Assembly (NCBI RefSeq): GCF_015547515.1
Contig: NZ_JADMVE010000001.1
Span: 124,001-188,000 of the forward strand
Length of the DNA stretch: 64,000 nt
Reading direction: 5' to 3'
Origin: Eubacterium sp. 1001713B170207_170306_E7
GTDB lineage: Bacteria > Bacillota > Clostridia > Eubacteriales > Eubacteriaceae
Numbering within the stretch: the stretch's first letter is position 1; each line of letters opens with the position of its first letter. The translations under genes and the position numbers were made by a program. The notes under the pieces were generated by a model. It had not been told where the DNA came from, did no database searches, and saw only the letters and a program-made list of their open reading frames with translations. Shown here in pieces: positions 58,760 through 64,000 of this stretch.

Positions 58760-59692
58760 ATGGATAATGAAATGCTATATCTAATGGAAAAATCAGGGAT
58801 CCACCGTATTGATGATAAAACAGCGCTGGAGTCCGATAAAAAATACGTTGGCGTTAGTACGTATGAAGAAGCTGACGGACAAGGGGATAAATTCGGGCTC
58901 CGGGCCGGGCTTTTAAGCCGGACGCTGGCCAATGATGCCATCCGCTTTGAAAGCTATGACCACCTGGATATGCTGTGCATTGCCGTGGTGGATCTGGCGG
59001 TCATGAAGCTGGATGTCCCGACAATGCACCTGTTTATCTGGGAAAATATTTTCTTTATTGTCTGTGAGGATCAAAAGTTTGTCCACAGGATTCTTGAGAA
59101 GATTTCAGCCTACGATAAGCTTGAGGTAAGCTATGGCCGGCTTCTGTTTCATCTTTTTGATAAGCTTCTGGAGGATGACAACAGTTATCTGGATAAATTT
59201 GAAGAAAAAATCATGGCGCTTGAAAAAAAGATCATTGATGACAAAAGAAATAAAAATTATGTAAACAATATTATTGGCTACAGAAAAAAACTGGTACTGC
59301 TGAAAAGATACTACGAACAGGTTAGTGTTGTTTTTAAATATATTGATCTGAATGAAAATAAGCTGTTTGACCACCAGTCTTTAAAGCTGCTGCGGATTTT
59401 AGCTGGCAAGGTGGACCGCCTTTATAATAATGTACTCTCGCTTATTGAGTATGTGGCCCAGATAAGGGAGGCTTATCAGGCAGAAGTGGACATAAACCTC
59501 AATACGACCATGAAGATATTTACCGTGATTACGACCATCTTTTTTCCGCTGAGTCTGATTGCCGGCTGGTATGGTATGAATTTTAACATGCCGGAGTATC
59601 AGAGTCTCTATGGCTATCCCATGGTTATTATCCTGAGTGCCGGAGTTATTATCGCTTCAGTCGTTTATTTTAAACGGAACCACTGGTTTTAA
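58760..59692 (+). CDS. CorA-family magnesium/metal ion transporter
   Basis: A 310-residue protein. A large cytoplasmic N-terminal domain and long helix (residues ~135-245) lead to two C-terminal membrane helices separated by the YGMNFNMPE loop, the GMN signature of CorA channels. It likely conducts Mg2+ or another divalent cation. It follows the amylase gene closely, but a functional link is not evident. Confidence 0.88.
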   Translation: MDNEMLYLMEKSGIHRIDDKTALESDKKYVGVSTYEEADGQGDKFGLRAGLLSRTLANDAIRFESYDHLDMLCIAVVDLAVMKLDVPTMHLFIWENIFFIVCEDQKFVHRILEKISAYDKLEVSYGRLLFHLFDKLLEDDNSYLDKFEEKIMALEKKIIDDKRNKNYVNNIIGYRKKLVLLKRYYEQVSVVFKYIDLNENKLFDHQSLKLLRILAGKVDRLYNNVLSLIEYVAQIREAYQAEVDINLNTTMKIFTVITTIFFPLSLIAGWYGMNFNMPEYQSLYGYPMVIILSAGVIIASVVYFKRNHWF

Positions 59693-59769
59693 AAAGTTGA
59701 CAAAAAATGTTGTTTTTTTCTGTAAGTTGGATATATTTATTAAAAACAACTCAGGGAAGGATTATGTTT

Positions 59770-60219
59770 ATGAAAAATTTACTCAAAGAGTTTAAAGAGT
59801 TCGCCCTCAGAGGCAATGTGATGGAACTGGCCGTTGCGGTGATTATGGGCGCTGCCTTTCAGGGGATTATCAGCTCTTTAACCGGAGATATTATCTCGCC
59901 GATTCTCGGTCTTTTTGGCGGGGTTGATTTCAGTAATCTAGCTGTCAACATCGGGGATGCCAGTATTCGGTATGGTGCCTTCATTACAGCGGTTATTAAT
60001 TTCCTCATCATGGCCTTTGTTATTTTTTTGATGGTCAAGGGCATGAACAAGCTGGCTGGCCTCAGAAAAACAAAGGAGAGCGATGAGGAAGAAAAAACGA
60101 AAACCTGTCCTTACTGCTTTACCGAAATACCGAAAAAAGCCGTGCGCTGTCCCCACTGCACAACGGTTTTGGTCAAACGGAAAAAGCAGACGTCCGCAGA
60201 AATCCAAAGAAAAGATTAA
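59770..60219 (+). CDS. mscL: MscL mechanosensitive channel with C-terminal zinc ribbon
   Basis: A 149-residue protein. The N-terminal [23 protein letters not shown] is the MscL pore helix, and the second helix is near residues 75-98. An added zinc ribbon ([18 protein letters not shown]) replaces the usual short helical bundle at the C-terminus. MscL releases solutes on hypo-osmotic shock. ATG 59770 lies nine bases after GGAAGG; ATG 59764 is only three bases away. A second MscL gene is at 62.9 kb. Confidence 0.88.
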   Translation: MKNLLKEFKEFALRGNVMELAVAVIMGAAFQGIISSLTGDIISPILGLFGGVDFSNLAVNIGDASIRYGAFITAVINFLIMAFVIFLMVKGMNKLAGLRKTKESDEEEKTKTCPYCFTEIPKKAVRCPHCTTVLVKRKKQTSAEIQRKD

Positions 60220-60295
60220 AGCAAACGGGATTTCGGTAGACAGAGAGCTGCCGGGGTATAATGACTAAAGAAACCATTATAAGGAAGTGTTTTAA

Positions 60296-60643
60296 ATGAA
60301 AATACTGTTTCACGTTGATGATACGAACCGTCTGGGCATGGCAGCAACCAATGCCGCCAACGCTGCCAGGTATGTTCAGGATAATCGGCTTGAGCTGGAG
60401 ACTGAGATAGTGGTGAACGGCGAAGCCGTTACCGGACTGGTCCGCAAGGGTATAGAGGAGCCTTTATACCAGAGCCTTCAAAAGCTTTCCGACAGCCATG
60501 TGCGTATTGCAGCCTGTCAGAATGCGATGAGGGCCCATCAGCTTACAAAAGAAGATTTATGTGATTTTGTCGATGTTGTGCCCGCAGGGATTATTGAACT
60601 CGCCCAGAAGCAGGAAGAGGGCTACGCTTATATTAAGCCGTGA
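60296..60643 (+). CDS. DsrE-family protein
   Basis: A 115-residue alpha/beta protein: MKILFHVDDTNRLGMAATNAANAARYVQDN, VVNGEAVTGLVRKG, VRIAACQNAMRAHQLTKEDL and PAGIIELAQKQEEGYAYIKP match the DsrE/DsrF-like fold. The Cys in ACQNAM is in the position used by sulfur carriers of the family. Stand-alone members have mostly unknown roles in sulfur transfer. ATG 60296 follows AAGGAAGTG. Confidence 0.83.
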   Translation: MKILFHVDDTNRLGMAATNAANAARYVQDNRLELETEIVVNGEAVTGLVRKGIEEPLYQSLQKLSDSHVRIAACQNAMRAHQLTKEDLCDFVDVVPAGIIELAQKQEEGYAYIKP

Positions 60644-60654
60644 CAGAGAGTCAT

Positions 60655-60692
60655 AAAAAAGCTATCGCTGTATTTCCGGCGATAGCTTTTTT
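60655..60692. terminator. Terminator between convergent genes
   Basis: AAAAAAGCTATCGC and GCGATAGCTTTTTT form a 14 bp stem that works in both directions. Confidence 0.9.
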
Positions 60693-60730
60693 ATGTGGTA
60701 CAAACGTTTTTCCAGGGATAACCGGCAGAC

Positions 60731-61093
60731 TCAACGTGTCTGCTGCTGTTCTTTAAGCTTATCGGCGGCTGTGTCTGTTTTTTTCTTGGCGGCATCTGCT
60801 GTCTCATCGGTTTTATGTTTCAATCTGTCAATGGTTTCATCGGCTTTAGATTTTGCCTTGGAGGCCACTTCTTTCGAATGAGCTTTAAAGTTTTTTTGGG
60901 ATGTATCGACTGAGTCTTTGGCTTTGTCGGCTGTCTTACTTAGTTTATCGACCATATTTTCGGCTGTTTCATTGACTTTGTCTGCGCCCTTTTCCACACT
61001 TTCGTTAATTTTATCAACCGCTTCCTTTGCTTTTTGGCTGACTTTATTGTTAATTTCCTGTGTTTTTTCTTTTAATTCATCGAGATTTTTCAT
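60731..61093 (-). CDS. LEA-like/apolipoprotein-like amphipathic helical protein
   Basis: A 120-residue, Lys/Asp/Ala-rich protein made of 11-residue repeats (KAKEAVDKINE, DKAKDSVDTSQ, SKAKSKADETI, KTDTAADKLKE), like LEA stress proteins and YtxH-type proteins. It has no signal peptide or stable core. GAAAGGAACC precedes ATG 61093. Such proteins protect membranes or proteins during drying or osmotic stress, which fits two nearby MscL genes, but this is inferred. Confidence 0.72.
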   Translation of the reverse strand: MKNLDELKEKTQEINNKVSQKAKEAVDKINESVEKGADKVNETAENMVDKLSKTADKAKDSVDTSQKNFKAHSKEVASKAKSKADETIDRLKHKTDETADAAKKKTDTAADKLKEQQQTR

Positions 61094-61284
61094 TATGAAG
61101 GTTCCTTTCTGTCAAAATATTTTAATGTTTGTTTGCATTCTTTATACCCGCATGGTGAGCTTTAAACAGAAAGTTAGAATAGAATCAATTTAATATAAAG
61201 AAGTGAGCCTAAGTTTTGGCGAAGGCACTGCGGGTTCTGGTTTATTTACAATTTCTTAAATTAAAACAATTCTGTTTTGATAGA

Positions 61285-61333
61285 TTGACAAACCCATAAA
61301 AAAGATTTAATATTATAATATGAACCATGTTCA
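61285..61333 (+). promoter_or_regulatory. Promoter and operator of the TetR-membrane protein operon
   Basis: TTGACA (61285-61290) is followed at 17 bp by TAATAT (61308-61313). A perfect palindrome TGAACCATGTTCA (61321-61333) lies just after the start of transcription. This is the usual place for TetR autorepression. Confidence 0.6.
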
Positions 61334-61347
61334 CTTTGGAGGAAGCA

Positions 61348-61950
61348 ATGAATGCAAATGTCACTTCACGAGAGGCGCTGGTGGCAGCGGCCCGGGAAAT
61401 CGCGCTGTCAGAAAGCCTTTCTAAAATAAGCATCCGCCGTGTTGCCGCAGTATGCGGTATCTCGGTCGGAGCCATATATAATTATTTTCCAACCAAAAGC
61501 GAGCTGATGGTCGCAGTCATCGAAGATTTTTGGCGATCAGCCTTTCATGGCGTGGGCGATGATTTATTTAAAGAAAAGAATTTTTGCCTTTTTATAAAGG
61601 GTGTCTACGAGCGTTTATACCGGAATGTGCAGGAGGTTTATGAAAGCTGGCTGGAAGAAATCACCAGGCTTGATTTGGGCCAGAGCGGTAAGGAGCAGGA
61701 GGCCCGTCACTTTGAGCATATTAAAAAGGGAATTCTGGAGGTTTTGGAAAACGATGAGGTTATCAGGCAGGACATCTGGAATGATTCGTTTACAAAAGCT
61801 GGCCTGATTGATTTTGTTTTTGATAATTTACTGCTCCTTATGGGAAAAAGAGAGAAGGACTGCTGCTTTTTAACCCAGCTGCTTGAGCAGTTGCTCTATC
61901 GCGAAGAAAGAAAGGATGAATCAAGTGAAAAAAATAATTCCAAGGGTTGA
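61348..61950 (+). CDS. TetR-family regulator
   Basis: A 200-residue regulator. The helix-turn-helix is ISIRRVAAVCGISVGAIYNYFPTKSELMVAVIEDFW (residues ~29-64). The C-terminal domain is divergent. The ATG at 61348 follows GGAGGAA; the ATG 21 bases upstream sits inside the palindrome region and lacks a ribosome site. Its 3' end overlaps the next gene, a membrane protein, which is its likely target together with itself. Confidence 0.85.
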   Translation: MNANVTSREALVAAAREIALSESLSKISIRRVAAVCGISVGAIYNYFPTKSELMVAVIEDFWRSAFHGVGDDLFKEKNFCLFIKGVYERLYRNVQEVYESWLEEITRLDLGQSGKEQEARHFEHIKKGILEVLENDEVIRQDIWNDSFTKAGLIDFVFDNLLLLMGKREKDCCFLTQLLEQLLYREERKDESSEKNNSKG

Positions 61951-62368
61951 TAAGTTAACGCTGTTGGTGCTGGCCGGCGCAGTCTGGTTTATCGCAGGAT
62001 TTAACATTATGCGTATCGGCACACCGGATATGATCGCCAACTGGCAAGGGCCGCTGCTGCCGTTGTTATTTTCGGTGATAGTATTCGGTCTGTTTTTTAA
62101 ATTTGTGTTCTATAAAATGGTGGTTAGGCACAGCGCCCGTATTATGAATTACGGCGATGAGAAGGTTCCGTTTTACCGGTTTTTTGATAAAAAAAGCTAC
62201 CTGATTATGATTTTTATGATTACCTTTGGGGTAACCCTGAGAATGTCACACGTCATTCCGCCACTTTACCTGGGGATATTTTATACTGGGTTGGGGGCAT
62301 CCCTAATCGGCGCAGGGATTTTCTTTTTTATTCAGTACCGGAGAAATGCGGTAGCTGTAAAGGCTTAA
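61916..62368 (+). CDS. Four-helix membrane protein cotranscribed with TetR
   Basis: About 150 residues with four hydrophobic segments (residues ~15-33, 46-66, 96-115, 122-140). The start is ATG 61916 or GTG 61925; AAAGG at 61911-61915 favours the latter. It overlaps the TetR gene by 35 (or 26) bases. Its basic loop (RHSARIMNYGDEKVPFYRFFDKK) is conserved-looking. Function unknown; regulation by the upstream TetR is probable. Confidence 0.7.
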   Translation: MNQVKKIIPRVDKLTLLVLAGAVWFIAGFNIMRIGTPDMIANWQGPLLPLLFSVIVFGLFFKFVFYKMVVRHSARIMNYGDEKVPFYRFFDKKSYLIMIFMITFGVTLRMSHVIPPLYLGIFYTGLGASLIGAGIFFFIQYRRNAVAVKA

Positions 62369-62475
62369 GCCTTTCTGATTTAATGCGATTGAGCACAAGT
62401 TTTAACCTGTTTCTAATTTAATCTGTTGGGTAAATATGTATAATAGAAATAGAAAAAGAAAGGAGTGTTTAAATC

Positions 62476-62775
62476 ATGTTATATAGTACAGAAATGATGC
62501 GGAAAGCTATGTCCCTTGCAAGACACGCTTATTCAGACCGTATCGATAAAAAAGGAAGATCTTTGTTTTTGATGGCCTGTGCCAAGGCTGAAAAGATGAA
62601 AACAGAGAAAGAAACCGTCATTGCCCTGTTAAAAATGACAATGGAAGAAACAAATTTGACACTGAATGAAGTGAAGCAGGCAGGCTTTGAAGATGCGATT
62701 ATCAATGCGCTTCCAAGCGGACCGTCTGCTAAAAAATGCTATGTGAAATCCACATTAGAAAGTCTGACAGCATAA
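62476..62775 (+). CDS. Degenerate HD-domain protein (SpoT-like, catalytic residues lost)
   Basis: A 99-residue protein. It can be aligned by eye to the small SpoT/RelA-like HD phosphohydrolases: KAMSLARHAYSDRIDKKGRSLFLMACAKAEKMKTEKETVIALLKMTMEETNLTLNEVKQAGFEDAI follows the family pattern AxxLAxxAHxGQxDKxGxPYxxHPxxV, then ALLHDVVEDTxxTxxxLxxxGF. The metal-binding His of HPxxV and the HD pair of LLHDVVED are replaced (LFLMACA, ALLKMTMEET). It should not hydrolyse nucleotides and may instead bind ligand or protein. AAAGGAGTG precedes ATG 62476. Confidence 0.65.
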   Translation: MLYSTEMMRKAMSLARHAYSDRIDKKGRSLFLMACAKAEKMKTEKETVIALLKMTMEETNLTLNEVKQAGFEDAIINALPSGPSAKKCYVKSTLESLTA

Positions 62776-62786
62776 ACGTTCGCTCG

Positions 62787-62809
62787 GAAAGCTCAGGCTT
62801 TCTTTTTTT
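62787..62809 (+). terminator. Terminator after the HD-like gene
   Basis: GAAAGC and GCTTTC around a 4-base loop, followed by a T run. Confidence 0.75.
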
Positions 62810-62856
62810 ATTTTTTGAAAAAGGGTAAGAAGTATAAGACGAAGGGAGGAAGCTTT

Positions 62857-63387
62857 GTGTTTGATGATTTTAAGAAATTTGCATTTAAAGGGAATATCCT
62901 CAGCCTGGCCATCGGTGTAGTCATTGGTAATTCCTTTAACAAGGTAGTATCCTCGGTGGTCAGCGACATTCTTATGCCGTTTTTCGGCTATCTCACGGCA
63001 GGTATTGATTTTAAGACACTAAAGCTGGTGCTGCACCCTGCCACGCTGGAGGGCGATAAAATTATCCGGCCGGAGCTTGTAATCTCCTATGGGGACTTTT
63101 TGCAGAATGTCATTGACTTTTTTATTATAGCGCTGTCCATTTATATTGTGACAAAGGCGATTCAGAAAATCAGCCGTAAGGAGCAGAACCAGGATCAACA
63201 GGACGCAGTAACAGAGATTGACCTGCTGACCGATATTAAAAATATATTGGAAAAAGAGCAAAACAGCCAGCCGGAAAAGGCTGCGGACAATGCGGGAGCT
63301 GAAAATGCAGCCCCGGCCAAGCAAAATGTGCAGATTCACAAAAATGCACAAAAGCTACGGCTTGATAAAAAGTATCGAATCCATTAA
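62857..63387 (+). CDS. mscL: Second MscL mechanosensitive channel with long polar tail
   Basis: A 176-residue MscL: FKKFAFKGNILSLAIGVVIGNSFNKVVSSVVSDILMP is the first helix and loop, and the second helix is near VIDFFIIALSIYIVTKAI. After residue ~110 comes a long Gln/Glu/Asn/Ala-rich tail, unlike the zinc-ribbon tail of the paralogue at 59.8 kb. The GTG at 62857 follows GGGAGGAAG; the TTG at 62815 lies in the T run of the previous terminator. Confidence 0.88.
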   Translation: MFDDFKKFAFKGNILSLAIGVVIGNSFNKVVSSVVSDILMPFFGYLTAGIDFKTLKLVLHPATLEGDKIIRPELVISYGDFLQNVIDFFIIALSIYIVTKAIQKISRKEQNQDQQDAVTEIDLLTDIKNILEKEQNSQPEKAADNAGAENAAPAKQNVQIHKNAQKLRLDKKYRIH

Positions 63388-63438
63388 AATAAGAGTAATC
63401 TTAAATGGAAGAACTTATAGAAGCTAAGGGGGAAGGAA

Positions 63439-64000
63439 TTGAAAGAACTATCCGTATTTGACATTATCGGTCCAAACATGATTGGGCCCTCCAGCTCACA
63501 TACCGCAGGCGCCTTAAGAATCGCGCTGCTGGCCCGGAAAATGGTCAGTGGAACCATCCAGAAGGTGGTGTTTGAGCTCTACGGCTCCTTTGCCCAGACC
63601 TACCGCGGCCACGGCACAGACAAAGCCCTGGTAGCCGGAATTCTGGGCTTTGGCACCGAGGACTACCGTATCCGGGATTCCTTCAAATATGCCAGAGAAG
63701 CAGGGCTGGACTACCGTTTCATCGTTAATACCGAGAAAAAAGACATCCACCCCAATACCGTCGCCATCACCATCACCGACACCGAGGGGCAGACCACCAT
63801 GGTGACCGGCGAATCCATCGGCGGCGGCGCCGCCGTGATCCGGGAAATCAACGGCGTCGAGATCGCCCTTTCCGGCGAGTACAACACCATTCTGGTCAGG
63901 CAGATGGACAAGCCCGGCGTCCTGGCCCACATCACCCGGTGCCTCAGCGACTGTCAGATCAACATTGCCTTTACCAAGCTCTACCGGGAAAAGAAAGGCG
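63439..64000 (+). CDS. sdaAB: L-serine dehydratase, iron-sulfur-dependent, beta subunit (cut by window end)
   Basis: The frame from TTG 63439 (after GGGGGAAGG) runs off the window. The product begins MKELSVFDIIGPNMIGPSSS and has HTAGALRIALLA, YGSFAQTYRGHGTDKALVAG and GESIGGGAAVIREI. A C-terminal ACT domain starts at YNTILVRQMDKPGVLAHI. This is SdaAB, which with SdaAA (expected just downstream) deaminates L-serine to pyruvate using a [4Fe-4S] cluster. About 187 residues are visible. Confidence 0.92.
   Translation, partial: MKELSVFDIIGPNMIGPSSSHTAGALRIALLARKMVSGTIQKVVFELYGSFAQTYRGHGTDKALVAGILGFGTEDYRIRDSFKYAREAGLDYRFIVNTEKKDIHPNTVAITITDTEGQTTMVTGESIGGGAAVIREINGVEIALSGEYNTILVRQMDKPGVLAHITRCLSDCQINIAFTKLYREKKG

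Noticed and set aside
60083-60268. 61-residue basic ORF overlapping the end of mscL
   Set aside because: It is the mscL zinc-ribbon region read in another frame, with no ribosome site.

Overview
This 64 kb window looks like a contiguous chromosomal segment of a low-to-medium GC Gram-positive anaerobe of the Clostridia. A Eubacterium-like acetogen or butyrate producer is my inference. It rests on Shine-Dalgarno-rich gene starts, a butyryl-CoA:acetate-type CoA-transferase, a stand-alone B12-dependent methionine synthase activation-domain protein, anaerobic GlpA-type dehydrogenase genes with a DUF1667 partner, the lysine riboswitch, and CCA-encoding tRNA genes. I see no insertion sequence, prophage, CRISPR array or rRNA operon.

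Layout. 0-4.7 kb: end of mutS2, a cysteine-free Fur-family regulator, a glycine betaine/choline-type ABC transporter, a cyclophilin and a zinc-ribbon membrane protein. 4.7-10.2 kb: a LytTR two-component system followed by a probable target operon (small membrane proteins and a large exported papain-like peptidase). Both promoters carry direct repeats with a 20 bp period. 10.2-15.8 kb: an LCP cell-wall protein and a 1,204-residue FtsX-type permease, with a divergent TetR gene and two near-identical operators. 15.9-18.9 kb: housekeeping block rplS-lepB-rbgA-rnhB-yraN. 19-29.5 kb: a ZIP metal transporter, a possible structured RNA, then glpK-glpP. A GlpP-type leader terminator precedes a six-gene operon (FGGY kinase, SDR, GlpA-like, GlpB-like, DUF1667, class II aldolase), which I read as a polyol-phosphate route ending at dihydroxyacetone phosphate.

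29.6-38.4 kb: small membrane and regulatory genes (a DUF2089 operon, HxlR plus a zinc-type macrodomain, XRE plus two paralogous membrane proteins) and a CoA-transferase. 38.4-44 kb (minus strand): asd-dapA-dapB-dapH-lysC plus a separate double-ACT gene, behind a lysine riboswitch. 44-47.6 kb: ptsG with a complete RAT/terminator leader, and its GlcT/LicT-type antiterminator gene. 47.7-51.4 kb: M20 amidohydrolase (possibly the acetyl-DAP deacetylase), methyltransferase, five clustered tRNA genes (Val, Asp, Phe, Gly, Cys), a MetH activation-domain protein, and a sixth tRNA gene (Gly-CCC) preceded by a tRNA remnant. 51.5-64 kb: many small stress or envelope genes (CwlT-like lysozyme, cupin, GNAT, KTSC, YjzC, CorA, two MscL channels, LEA-like protein, TetR), an alpha-amylase, a CaiB-family CoA-transferase, a degenerate HD-domain protein and the start of sdaAB.

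The most interesting items are the GlpP-controlled polyol operon, the LytTR direct-repeat regulon with an apparently frameshifted first gene, the multi-hairpin RNA candidate near 20.3 kb, and the HD-like protein that lacks its HD residues. All functional statements come from reading the sequence; no database search was run.
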